DNA of 64,000 nt from Methylonatrum sp040877625 (GTDB lineage Bacteria; Pseudomonadota; Gammaproteobacteria; Nitrococcales; Aquisalimonadaceae), in NCBI GenBank assembly GCA_040877625.1, contig JBBDNK010000035.1, positions 1 through 64,000 on the forward strand, in the 5' to 3' direction. Position numbers and translations under genes: made by a program. The notes beneath the pieces were generated by a model. It did not search any database. It was not told the origin of the DNA and worked only from the letters and a program-made list of their open reading frames with translations. Below, in pieces: positions 43,524-50,908 of the stretch; positions within the stretch are counted from its first letter, which is position 1, and every line of letters starts with the position of its first letter.

Positions 43524-44921
43524 ATGACCATTGCCATACCGTCACTCGCAGACAGGGACATCGCGTCGGTACTGCACCCACAAACGCATCTGGGACTTCA
43601 CGCTCAACATGGCCCGATGATCATCGAGCGCGGAGAAGGAATCTACGTGTGGGACAGCAAGGGCAAGCAGTACATCGAGGGCATGTCCGGGCTATGGTGC
43701 ACGGCCCTTGGCTACGGCGACGAGGAACTGGTCCAGGCCGCGGCCGAGCAGATGCGCCGGCTTGCCTTTACACAGATCTTCAGCGGCCGAAGCCACGAAT
43801 CCGCCATACTGCTCGCCGAAAAGCTCAAGGCGATCGCGCCGACGCCCTTCTCCAAGGTCTTTTTCGGGAATTCCGGCTCCGATGCCAATGACACCCAGAT
43901 GAAGCTGATCTGGTATTACAACAACATAAAGGGTCGGCCGGAGAAGAAGAAAATCATCAGCCGGACCGGCGCCTATCACGGCTCATCGGTCGCCACTGGC
44001 GCCATGACCGGCCTTCCCCCGATGCATGCCTGTTTCGATCTGCCGATGGAGCGCATTCGTTTCACGCGCGGCCCAAACTACTACCACGATGCCGAACCCG
44101 GCGAGTCCGAGCAGGCCTACTCCTCGCGACTGGCCGGGGAACTGGAGACGCTGATCCTGAACGAAGGGCCCGACACCGTCGCGGCCTTTATCGCTGAACC
44201 AATGATGGCCGCGGGCGGCGTCATTCCACCGCCCGCCACCTACTTCGAAAAAGTTCAGGACGTACTGGCGCGCCACGACATCCTGCTGATCGACGACGAA
44301 GTTGTCTGCGGTTTCGGACGTACCGGCCATATGTTCGGCGCGGAAACCTTCGGCATGCGCCCCGCCACCCTGACCGCGGCCAAGGCGATTTCTTCAGGCT
44401 ATCTCCCCATTAGCGCGGTCATGATCCCCGACTGGATGGAGGAGGTCCTGGTCGAAGGCAGCCGCAAACTCGGCGGCTTTTTCCACGGTTACACCTACAC
44501 CGGCCACCCGGTCTGTGCCGCCGTGGCCTTGCGTACACTTGAGATAATTGAACAACGTGACCTGGTGGCGCACGCGGCCAGGGCAGGCGCACACTTTCAA
44601 GCCCGACTGCGCGCCTTCAAGGATCACCCGCTGGTCGGCGACGTACGTGGGGCGGGCCTGATCGGCGCATGTGAACTGGTGCTGAACAAGGCGCGGAGAA
44701 TCAATTTCGAACCGCGCCTCGGCGTGGGCAACTACTGTCAGTCCCGTTGCCAGGACAATGGCCTGTTCGTGCGCGCCATGGGCAACGACACCATAACGTT
44801 CTGTCCTCCGCTGATCATCTCTGAAACCGAGATCGACGAGATGTTCGACCGCTTCGCCAAGGCACTTAACAGCACCCTGGCATGGGTATACAAGCAGACA
44901 CCGATTGCCTCGACGGGCTAA
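43524..44921 (+). CDS. Class III PLP-dependent aminotransferase (omega-transaminase family)
   Basis: 465 residues: GIYVWDSKGKQYIEGMSGLWCTALGYGDEELVQAAAEQM (N-terminal, substrate side), the PLP-binding FFGNSGSDANDTQMKLIWYYN, GAYHGSSVATGAMTGLP, and DEVVCGFGRTGHMFGAETFG, then TAAKAISSGYLPISAVMI with the PLP lysine. It resembles beta-alanine/taurine-pyruvate and putrescine-type transaminases, but specificity is not decided. The C-terminus overlaps the end of the convergent methyltransferase gene by four bases. GGGGGAAAAGACTGC precedes the start. Confidence 0.89.
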   Translation: MTIAIPSLADRDIASVLHPQTHLGLHAQHGPMIIERGEGIYVWDSKGKQYIEGMSGLWCTALGYGDEELVQAAAEQMRRLAFTQIFSGRSHESAILLAEKLKAIAPTPFSKVFFGNSGSDANDTQMKLIWYYNNIKGRPEKKKIISRTGAYHGSSVATGAMTGLPPMHACFDLPMERIRFTRGPNYYHDAEPGESEQAYSSRLAGELETLILNEGPDTVAAFIAEPMMAAGGVIPPPATYFEKVQDVLARHDILLIDDEVVCGFGRTGHMFGAETFGMRPATLTAAKAISSGYLPISAVMIPDWMEEVLVEGSRKLGGFFHGYTYTGHPVCAAVALRTLEIIEQRDLVAHAARAGAHFQARLRAFKDHPLVGDVRGAGLIGACELVLNKARRINFEPRLGVGNYCQSRCQDNGLFVRAMGNDTITFCPPLIISETEIDEMFDRFAKALNSTLAWVYKQTPIASTG

Positions 44922-45691
44922 TCCGAACGCGCATTGGCGGGTAGTTTCCGTTGCACGTAAACCGTGGTGTAACCCCAGAGGAATCTCGCGGCAAGCTCCT
45001 GCTCCAGTTCGAAAAGCGGCTCCTTCATATAGGCGGTCAGCGGGTAACTGACGGACACAACGCGGGTTCCCGGCGTGAGGTGCGAGAATCTCTCGACCAG
45101 CCTCTCCACCGCATGATCCTCAAAGGCAGTGCCATAGAGGTAGATGATCGTGGCGTCGTCGAAGCGAACGTCCATGATGCTCGCAAGCTTGAATTCCACA
45201 TTGTCGAACTTCAGCGCGGACTTGATCCTGCGCGCCTTGTCAATGAACACCGGATTTATATCAACGCCAATCGTGCGGCATTTATAAAACGCGTTGAACC
45301 AGAACACGCACCGCCCGCGGCCACAGCCGAGTTCATAAACCACATCCTTCTCTGAAAGGTTCACTGCCCTGCCGATAGATGCCAACGTCGTAAGAAACGT
45401 TTCTCCATACACTTTCTGCACATCGTAACTGGACCAATCCTTCAAATAGTTCTCGCATATTCTATACGGATTTAGCGCGAAGTATGACAATGAAAGTTGC
45501 ATATCAACTCGTAGGAATCGAGTATTGGGATAAAAACAGATCACAGCAACAATAAATTCCACCAGCCGCGTGCCGGTACAGAGAAATGGAAAAATAATCT
45601 TTCTCAAACAATTCGATGCATTTACGACCAACCCTTCAACAAGGGATGCCACGGTATTGCGGTCTGATTTTGTCACCGGACAACTGTTCAA
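44918..45691 (-). CDS. Putative SAM-dependent methyltransferase with N-terminal hydrophobic segment
   Basis: 257 residues. A hydrophobic stretch lies at about 40-65 (FPFLCTGTRLVEFIVAVICFYPNTRFLRV). The methyltransferase domain (about 90-245) has motif I VVYELGCGRGRCVFWFNAF with the glycine-rich loop, then TIGVDINPVFIDKARRIKS, ATIIYLYGTAFEDHAVERLVERFSHLTPGTRVVSVSYPL. The last resembles Dot1/FAM173-type lysine methyltransferases, which methylate protein lysines; this is only a fold-level similarity. The start at TTG overlaps the TGA of the upstream gene as TTGA, with GGGAGAGGGGTC as ribosome site, implying translational coupling. The base composition is AT-richer than most of the window. Confidence 0.65.
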   Translation of the reverse strand: MNSCPVTKSDRNTVASLVEGLVVNASNCLRKIIFPFLCTGTRLVEFIVAVICFYPNTRFLRVDMQLSLSYFALNPYRICENYLKDWSSYDVQKVYGETFLTTLASIGRAVNLSEKDVVYELGCGRGRCVFWFNAFYKCRTIGVDINPVFIDKARRIKSALKFDNVEFKLASIMDVRFDDATIIYLYGTAFEDHAVERLVERFSHLTPGTRVVSVSYPLTAYMKEPLFELEQELAARFLWGYTTVYVQRKLPANARSD

Positions 45692-47358
45692 GACCCCTCT
45701 CCCAGTCTGTCGCCAATCAACCGCTTCTCGACTCTTCCCATGGCGGCCTTCGTCAACTCACAGTTTTCATCCAGGGCAGCAGCCTTTCTGATGCACTCCA
45801 TTGCGACCTCGTATTCCCCCCTACACTCGAAACAGATGCCCATATAATAAAAGGCGTGACCGTCTTCTCCATACCGGACCACCGTTTCCTTCGCATTCGA
45901 GAGGCACTCATCATCCATGCCCAGCGCAAAGTAAAAGCTTCTCAACCAGTCCGAAGCTTCCTTTCTACAGGGTGCCCGCGGATGCATGTTCTCTTCCACT
46001 TTGCGGAGAATGAGCTTCAATTGCCGCTGCTGATGCACCGAGAGTGCGGAGAAAATGCTCGACAGCCACTTTCCGCACAGCGAAAACGTCATGGGATCAT
46101 AATTTGAAATCTGTATGGCGGCGACACATTGCCTGAACGTGAGATTCGGGTCTCCGCCAGTCAGATCCATTGTTTTCAACAGCCCCGGCACAGAACAGTA
46201 GGCGCCAGAAGCGCCCCGTCTGTCGAGTAAATCATTGACATAACAACGGAGATGTTCGAGCTTCAATCCCGGGTGACGTGGTGACAGGTAAATCGCGGTA
46301 TTCAATTCATAGCTTTCGAATGACACGAGAGCGTCGCCACCCTTATTCTCAAAATACCGGGACAGGGCATCGAAATTCACCATGAAAGACGTGCAACCAT
46401 GAAGCGGCACATAGGGCACCTCACATAACCCCATCAGACTATCGTTGGTGCAATAGCCCTTGTCTGTGACCATAAGGACAAGGTTTCCATTCGAAATGGA
46501 TTCGAGGTTTTCTATACATCTAAGCGCGCCCAATGGAAAAGGGATACTTCCTTTATCAATGGTTCTTATATAATCATTCAACAAGCCATCAAGGTGCGTT
46601 TCACCATAGTAGTCTTTTTCAACATCAATATAGGAATCTATTTTCTCAATGTTATCGAAACTTGGCACGTCGCTCTTGGTTGCTATCTTTCGATAGAAAG
46701 TGACCAGAGCTTCTCGTAGCTGACCATTGTCAACATGGAAAAAATCCTGACGAAGGCTATCAAAAAAATAATTTGCAATGGCGATTACAGGATTAGTGCC
46801 CGAGCCGGCTGCCAATGTGCAGCCCGATCGCCGAAGCCGCAGTGCGGTGTCCTCTTCCGGTTTGAAGACAGCGAAGTCCAGCATGCCGGACTCCAGAAAC
46901 GGCCGCAGCTCCTGACAGTGCTCCCAGCTCTCGACGTTATTCTCCGTGAAATCCGTCATGATGTAGCGCAACTGGACATCCTGCAGGCAGGCGAAGCTTC
47001 CGACCTTGCGCACCAGCTCCTTCATGACATAGAACGCAAACAGGCTATGGCCCGCAGCCAGTTCCAGAATGTAAACCGGCCTGGACTTGTCGATGGAGGG
47101 AATGCTGTCAATCAGATAGGCAGTGATGCAGGAGGCATAGATCTCGGCGATACCGGGGTTACTGGTCGGATAATACGGGATGGCATCCCATGCCGCCGGA
47201 CCCGCATGTTGATAGAAGTCCTCCAGCATCCCCCAGATCATGCACTCCGAGAACCTTTTCCTGGTTTCCAGAATCTCGATTCTGTTCACATCCAGACCCG
47301 GGTTCTTATTGCGGATCCTTGCAATTTCGTCGCTTACAACGATTGAATTGGCGGCCAC
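45688..47358 (-). CDS. Putative class I SAM-dependent methyltransferase (MidA-like) with TPR C-terminus
   Basis: 556 residues. The central N-terminal part reads GIAEIYASCITAYLIDSIPSIDKSRPVYILELAAGHSLFAFYVMKEL, resembling motif I of MidA/NDUFAF7-type methyltransferases, then LRYIMTDFTENNVESWEHCQEL and a Pro-rich linker with a NPVIAIANYFFDSLRQDFFHV segment, a usual motif in that family. The last about 130 residues contain TPR-like helices (SFYFALGMDDECLSNAKETVVRYGEDGHAFYYMGICFECRGEYEVAMECIRKAAALDENCELTKAAMGRVEKRL). No catalytic target is known. AT-richer than the neighbours. It overlaps the Dot1-like gene downstream by four bases, indicating a two-gene unit, with a mobile palindrome just beyond its start. 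Confidence 0.65.
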   Translation of the reverse strand: MAANSIVVSDEIARIRNKNPGLDVNRIEILETRKRFSECMIWGMLEDFYQHAGPAAWDAIPYYPTSNPGIAEIYASCITAYLIDSIPSIDKSRPVYILELAAGHSLFAFYVMKELVRKVGSFACLQDVQLRYIMTDFTENNVESWEHCQELRPFLESGMLDFAVFKPEEDTALRLRRSGCTLAAGSGTNPVIAIANYFFDSLRQDFFHVDNGQLREALVTFYRKIATKSDVPSFDNIEKIDSYIDVEKDYYGETHLDGLLNDYIRTIDKGSIPFPLGALRCIENLESISNGNLVLMVTDKGYCTNDSLMGLCEVPYVPLHGCTSFMVNFDALSRYFENKGGDALVSFESYELNTAIYLSPRHPGLKLEHLRCYVNDLLDRRGASGAYCSVPGLLKTMDLTGGDPNLTFRQCVAAIQISNYDPMTFSLCGKWLSSIFSALSVHQQRQLKLILRKVEENMHPRAPCRKEASDWLRSFYFALGMDDECLSNAKETVVRYGEDGHAFYYMGICFECRGEYEVAMECIRKAAALDENCELTKAAMGRVEKRLIGDRLGEGS

Positions 47359-47476
47359 GGTCAGTCCTATGACGTTCGCTCACGGGTACCCGCCAGTAAT
47401 CCATAGTCGGAGCGTCGGGAAAATACAACGAACGTCCTACCGCGTACGTTACCTCCTGTCGATTGAGCCGCGTCCT

Positions 47477-47544
47477 CTAGGGAGACACTGATCTATTCCC
47501 ATGGCTCCGCAGAGCTCCATGGGAATAGATCAGTGTCTCCCTAG
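47477..47544. mobile_element. Mobile palindrome copy 2 (68 bp, CTAG flanks)
   Basis: CTAG, GGAGACACTGATCTATTCCC and ATGG form the left arm (28 bases), perfectly complementary to 47517-47544, with a 12-base loop CTCCGCAGAGCT. Read on the plus strand, the loop and right arm encode WLRRAPWE and then TAG, the same tail as the IS remnant at 26.3 kb. CTAG is duplicated at both ends. It ends two bases beyond the stop of the small membrane-protein gene that reads leftward. Confidence 0.8.
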
Positions 47545-47546
47545 TA

Positions 47547-47792
47547 TCAGGTTTTCTCGGGCGGGCTTTTCGACGTGTTCGGCTCCATCCCCGCCAGACG
47601 CATCACCCAGGCAACGACCAGCCCCAGCAGCAACGGCCACCAATGCGTAAGCATGAGCGCCATCAAACCCGCCAGGCCGTAGACAAAGGCGAACAGGAAA
47701 AGGCCGATGTGGCGGGTCAGAAAGTACGCGCCGAGCATGGTGGCCCAAAGCAGAATGAACAGCGCGGAAACGATGTAGATAACGAGAGTCAC
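47547..47792 (-). CDS. Small membrane protein
   Basis: 81 residues from a GTG start with AGGAGGAGACCAGGCTTC upstream. Three hydrophobic segments: YIVSALFILLWATMLGAYFL, GLFLFAFVYGLAGLMALML and WPLLLGLVVAWVMRLAGM, followed by a polar tail (EPNTSKSPPEKT). No family recognised. A mobile palindrome lies directly after its stop, so its 3' flank has been replaced. It lies between the methyltransferase pair and a dioxygenase gene, on the same strand as the former. Confidence 0.65.
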   Translation of the reverse strand: MTLVIYIVSALFILLWATMLGAYFLTRHIGLFLFAFVYGLAGLMALMLTHWWPLLLGLVVAWVMRLAGMEPNTSKSPPEKT

Positions 47793-48006
47793 GAAGCCTG
47801 GTCTCCTCCTCGATGGTTTCGTCAGTGTGGTCCGGCCGCCTCATGCCCCACGGCGGTTTGCCATGATGTCACAGCCGCATTCAGGAGCGAAATTCAACAT
47901 TGTTAACTCATGTTACTACTTCAGACCTAGGTCGCCTTGCGGATTGTCGGGCATTATCACTCTGGGCAATCCTTTACTCAGCCCAGGCCAGGGAGGCTCG
48001 GGTCAG

Positions 48007-48052
48007 GGACACCCATGTACTCCGCTACGGGAAGGCAGGAACATGGGTGTCC
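48007..48052. repeat. Hairpin with GGACACCCATGT arms
   Basis: GGACACCCATGT (48007-48018) and its exact complement (48041-48052) are separated by 22 bases. A related GGACACC/GGTGTCC hairpin occurs at 50697-50720. It lies in the gap before the dioxygenase gene. Possibly a REP-like element or structured RNA; no function assigned. The rest of the 354-base gap (47793-48146) holds only the mobile-end fragment below. Confidence 0.45.
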
Positions 48053-48069
48053 TGCACCAGTTTCTCCTT

Positions 48070-48127
48070 GTCCCCGGGCACGCTGCACAGCCAGAGCCCC
48101 ATGGGAATAAATCAGAGTCTCCTTAAG
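48070..48127 (+). pseudogene. IS right-end fragment with APWE-stop tail
   Basis: The plus strand reads CPRARCTARAPWE and then TAA inside CCATGGGAATAAATCAG, followed by AGTCTCC and TTAA. This is the same peptide as at 30.4 kb with two or three changes. It is the right end of the insertion sequence, with no left end nearby. It lies 20 bases before the dioxygenase start, so it may supply or displace its promoter. Confidence 0.6.
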
Positions 48128-48146
48128 CGATTCCGGTCTCCATTAC

Positions 48147-48809
48147 ATGATCATTGTGCTTCAGAACGTGCTCAGCGCCGAGGATCTGTCTCACTTGCGG
48201 GAAGCAATCCCGAAGCTGACCTTCGAGGACGGCCAGGAAAGAACCGGCCATGCCGCAGCGATGGTGAAGTACAACCGGCAGGCGGTTCCCGATTCCCCCG
48301 GCCTCGCACCCCTGCAGGCACTGGTCACCTCGGCACTGCAGCGCGACGTCCTGTTCCAACTCGCAGCCATGCCGCTAAGGGTGCTTCCACCGATCTTTAG
48401 CAGCTATGAAACCGGGATGGAATACGGCGAACATACCGACGACGCACTGATCGGACCCATCCGGACGGACATGTCGCTGACAGTGTTTCTGTCGGACCCG
48501 AACAGCTACGACGGCGGTGAACTGATCATCGAATCCAGCACCGGCTACAACGACATCAAGCTGCCCGCCGGCGACGCCGTTCTCTACCCGGCCACAGCCA
48601 TACATCGCGTTGCGCCTGTAACGCGGGGTGAGCGATTGGCAGCCGTCACGTGGATTCAAAGCTCGGTACGCGACTCCGCCCGGCGCGAGCTGGTGTTCGA
48701 ACTCGACATGACCCGGCGCAGCCTACTGGCTCAGCAGGGCAAGACCCGCGATTTCGATACGCTCTCCAAGTGCCACGCCAATCTGTTGCGCATGTGGGCA
48801 GACGCCTGA
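48147..48809 (+). CDS. PKHD-type Fe(II)/2-oxoglutarate dioxygenase (YbiX/PiuC-like)
   Basis: 220 residues, cytoplasmic. The double-stranded beta-helix has the Fe ligands H and D in ETGMEYGEHTDDALIG, the second His in LYPATAIHRVAPVTRGERLAAVTW and the 2-oxoglutarate arginine in the same stretch. N-terminus MIIVLQNVLSAEDLSHLREAIPKL is typical of this family, often encoded near TonB-dependent siderophore receptors, which are not seen here. No clear ribosome site precedes the ATG, and the IS end lies directly upstream. The 3' end is followed five bases later by a complete mobile palindrome. Confidence 0.87.
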   Translation: MIIVLQNVLSAEDLSHLREAIPKLTFEDGQERTGHAAAMVKYNRQAVPDSPGLAPLQALVTSALQRDVLFQLAAMPLRVLPPIFSSYETGMEYGEHTDDALIGPIRTDMSLTVFLSDPNSYDGGELIIESSTGYNDIKLPAGDAVLYPATAIHRVAPVTRGERLAAVTWIQSSVRDSARRELVFELDMTRRSLLAQQGKTRDFDTLSKCHANLLRMWADA

Positions 48810-48813
48810 AGAC

Positions 48814-48889
48814 TTAAGGAGACACTGATTTATTCCCATGGGGCTCTGGCTTTGCTGAACCCCATGGGAATAAATCAGTGTCTCCTTAA
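48814..48889. mobile_element. Mobile palindrome copy 3 (76 bp, TTAA flanks)
   Basis: TTAA, GGAGACACTGATTTATTCCC, ATGGGG form a 30-base arm, perfectly complementary to 48860-48889 with a 16-base loop CTCTGGCTTTGCTGAA. The loop and left arm on the minus strand read like the IS ends at 30.4 and 48.1 kb. It separates two convergent genes and its right-hand TTAA contains the TAA stop of the minus-strand gene. It can fold into a strong hairpin usable as a terminator for both. Confidence 0.85.
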
Positions 48890-49548
48890 TCAACCTTGTT
48901 TAGCGTCAACATTCCATTGATGGTTTCATCAAATGTGTCTTGCTCCGTAGCGGTACAGATATCAACTGCACCGAAGCCCTTGCCCTGGAAGGATGGTCCT
49001 GTATCGACAGCCCGGAATTCAATCTCCTGCCCGTACTTTTCTTCAAGTTCAGGTATACGGAACTTGTCTCCGTATTCCACCGCACCGGAATCATAGAGTT
49101 CCTGGTCAAGCGCTATTGATACGTAATCCGCATCGCCATTGAGATGATCCTGCAGTGTGTTCAGGTCATTACCCTTCATATCCACAAAGCCACCTTCGAC
49201 GGGATCATCCGCGGGATAGTACCCGGTTCCCTTGGCCTGCCCAACCTCCTCGCCCTTGCCCATCGGCTCGCCACCGCCCGGTGCCGGAGTGGACCCGCTA
49301 TCGCCTGAAGACGGCGCGCGGCCCGAACCTTGACTGCTATCAATGCGACCACCCTTGTCGCCGCCCGGCGGCCCGCCCGGCCTCGAACCACCATCGCCGG
49401 AGCCCTCATTGCTCAGAAGTTCCTTCATGAGCATTTCGAGGAGTTTCATGAAGTCCTCTTCACCGAGCGACGAGCCGCTTTCCGAAGAAGTGCCTCCCTC
49501 TTGGGCATTTGAATTTTGACCCACGTTTATATTGATCTGAGCGACCAT
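48886..49548 (-). CDS. Gly/Ser-rich protein with C-terminal 3D-like (double-psi beta-barrel) domain
   Basis: 220 residues. N-terminus MVAQININVGQNSNAQEGGTSSESG without signal peptide, then a helix (FMKLLEMLMKELLSNEG), a Gly/Ser/Pro-rich spacer (about 50-108), and a C-terminal domain with YVSIALDQELYDSG, IEFRAVDTGPSFQGKGFGAVDIC and KFRIPELEEKYG. The three Asp positions (ALD, AVDTG, VDIC) match the 3D domain of lytic transglycosylase-like and RlpA-type proteins, which bind or cut peptidoglycan. The stop TAA is part of the mobile repeat TTAA. The gene is AT-rich and isolated, suggesting recent acquisition. Type III helper or harpin-like proteins have a similar layout, but no secretion genes are in the window. 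Confidence 0.55.
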   Translation of the reverse strand: MVAQININVGQNSNAQEGGTSSESGSSLGEEDFMKLLEMLMKELLSNEGSGDGGSRPGGPPGGDKGGRIDSSQGSGRAPSSGDSGSTPAPGGGEPMGKGEEVGQAKGTGYYPADDPVEGGFVDMKGNDLNTLQDHLNGDADYVSIALDQELYDSGAVEYGDKFRIPELEEKYGQEIEFRAVDTGPSFQGKGFGAVDICTATEQDTFDETINGMLTLNKVD

Positions 49549-49873
49549 GAAGCCCCCACAATCACTGACTAGTCAAGGAGCTATATTACGTATGGATGCA
49601 TGCTTTTATAATTCGCAACACACCATAATAAAGCGAGATTAATGGAAAAACTTACATCCAAAAATACACCATCGTCATTATCACTAAAGTAACGTGGCGA
49701 TTTTCTTCGGAACAACATCAGATGTCGAATAATTTTACAACTCACTCATGACATGGGAAACAGTTTGACTTTAAGGCAACTCTGATGCCGCTTATTACAA
49801 GTACTTTCACGTAATGGCATGGCTTTTGCTTTGAGGTAGAAACCAATGATCAGAGACCTGTTAGGGAGTAACA
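49549..49873. other. AT-rich gap before the PEP-CTERM gene
   Basis: 325 bases, clearly more AT-rich than the rest. No credible gene. It contains the promoter of the PEP-CTERM gene and, at 49773, TTAAGGCAACTCTGAT, which resembles the palindrome ends but has too few matches to call. The leftward Gly-rich gene must also be transcribed from here. Confidence 0.45.
49815..49830 (+). promoter_or_regulatory. Sigma-54 (-24/-12) promoter for the PEP-CTERM gene
   Basis: TGGCATGGCTTTTGCT: GG at -24 and GC at -12 are exactly ten bases apart. This matches the consensus TGGCAY-N5-TTGCW in nearly every position. The start codon is 44 bases after. PEP-CTERM genes in several lineages are controlled by sigma-54 with the PrsK/PrsR two-component system, which fits. 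Enhancer sites were not identified. Confidence 0.75.
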
Positions 49874-50569
49874 ATGAAAGGACTACAGAATCTTGCCGTC
49901 GCGGCCGCGCTGATGCTCGGCACCGGAGCCTTGCAGGCGACGCCGATAACGATTGATCTGGACTTCACCGGGTTTGCCGACGGCTACCGCACGGGAACAA
50001 TATCCAGCAACGGTCACAATCAGAACGTCGCCGCCGGCATGTTCAGCTTCGATACCAGTAACGCGCAGGGCGATTCGCCGCTGGACTGGACCGGCACGCT
50101 TGAGGCCTTCTGCGTGCAGATCGATACCATGCTGCAGCAGAGTGCCACCACCACGTACAACCTGATGACCGCTGACAACTATTTCGACAATGCCGGCATG
50201 GTTGACCAGATCGGTCGTCTTTACACCGGTTTTCACACAGCGGTTTCCGGCGGTCTGGCATCGGCCGCGTTTCAGTTGGCCCTATGGGAAATCGTCAACG
50301 AAAGCACGGCTTCCCTTGACCTGACTTCCGGCAACTTCGTCACCACCGGATTCAACGGCGCGCGCACCACGGCGGATGCGTGGCTGGACGGGCTGGCCGA
50401 CATCGACAACGCGTTCACCATGTACGTCCTGGCCACGGATCCGACCGACCGCTCCCAGGATCTGCTGGTATTCACCCCCAAGCCCCCGATCAGCGTGCCG
50501 GAACCCGGCACACTCGGATTGCTCGGTCTGGGTCTGGCTGCAATGGCCTGGCGCCGACGCCGGGTATAA
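49874..50569 (+). CDS. PEP-CTERM sorting-domain exported protein
   Basis: 231 residues. Signal peptide about 1-22 (LMLGTGALQA). A mature beta-rich region with FCVQIDTMLQQSATTTYNL and LASAAFQLALWEIVNES, resembling bacterial extracellular lectin- or thioester-like folds. The C-terminal tripartite sorting signal is complete: VPEPGTLGLLGLGLAAMAW followed by RRRR (about 208-230). Exosortase and its PEP-CTERM machinery are known to remove this tail and anchor or release proteins in exopolysaccharide-producing bacteria. No exosortase is in the window. GGGAGTAACA precedes the start. Confidence 0.85.
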   Translation: MKGLQNLAVAAALMLGTGALQATPITIDLDFTGFADGYRTGTISSNGHNQNVAAGMFSFDTSNAQGDSPLDWTGTLEAFCVQIDTMLQQSATTTYNLMTADNYFDNAGMVDQIGRLYTGFHTAVSGGLASAAFQLALWEIVNESTASLDLTSGNFVTTGFNGARTTADAWLDGLADIDNAFTMYVLATDPTDRSQDLLVFTPKPPISVPEPGTLGLLGLGLAAMAWRRRRV

Positions 50570-50603
50570 AGCCCCGGCAAGACAAATTGTGTCCTGGTAC
50601 GCA

Positions 50604-50643
50604 GCCATGCCCTCCCCATGCAACAGCGTGGGGAGGGCATGGC
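50604..50643. terminator. Strong hairpin after the PEP-CTERM gene
   Basis: GCCATGCCCTCCCCATG, a 6-base loop CAACAG, and CGTGGGGAGGGCATGGC form a 17-bp stem with one mismatch, 35 bases after the stop. It is the best terminator candidate in the window, though a T-tract does not directly follow. Confidence 0.6.
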
Positions 50644-50696
50644 CAGGCGCTTGCAGAACTCCCCATGCGATCGTTTCATGGATTTTTCATCTAGGG

Positions 50697-50720
50697 GGAC
50701 ACCCACACGTGATGGTGTCC
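50697..50720. repeat. Short GGACACC/GGTGTCC hairpin
   Basis: GGACACC-CACACGTGAT-GGTGTCC, preceded by CTAGGG. It shares the GGACACCCA motif with the hairpin at 48007-48052. Significance unknown. The rest of the 339-base gap (50570-50908) has no recognised feature other than the hairpin before it and a ribosome site for the next gene. Confidence 0.35.
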
Positions 50721-50908
50721 TATACTCCAGCTTGCCTTCCGGTACTCTGGTTTATTCCGTCGTACCAATGACTTCTCCTTAAGCCATTCCAGCTCATCAA
50801 TGTGCGCTGTTGCCACATTGAGCTGATGGCCGTGCCCTGGTATTTGCCTCACTTCGAATGGAGATCTGGTCTTACGCACAAAAAACCGACATTCCAAGGA
50901 GATGGATC

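Noticed and set aside
47900..48400. 166-codon plus-strand ORF containing MGINQ
   Set aside because: It arises from the mobile repeat read in another frame and overlaps the dioxygenase gene, which has all its catalytic residues.
48886..49548. Calling the Gly-rich 3D protein a type III secretion helper
   Set aside because: The layout is suggestive, but no secretion apparatus or chaperone gene is in the window.
49773..49788. TTAAGGCAACTCTGAT as a further palindrome end
   Set aside because: It shares the TTAA and part of the core but lacks the GGAGACACTGATTTATTCC extension and a partner arm.
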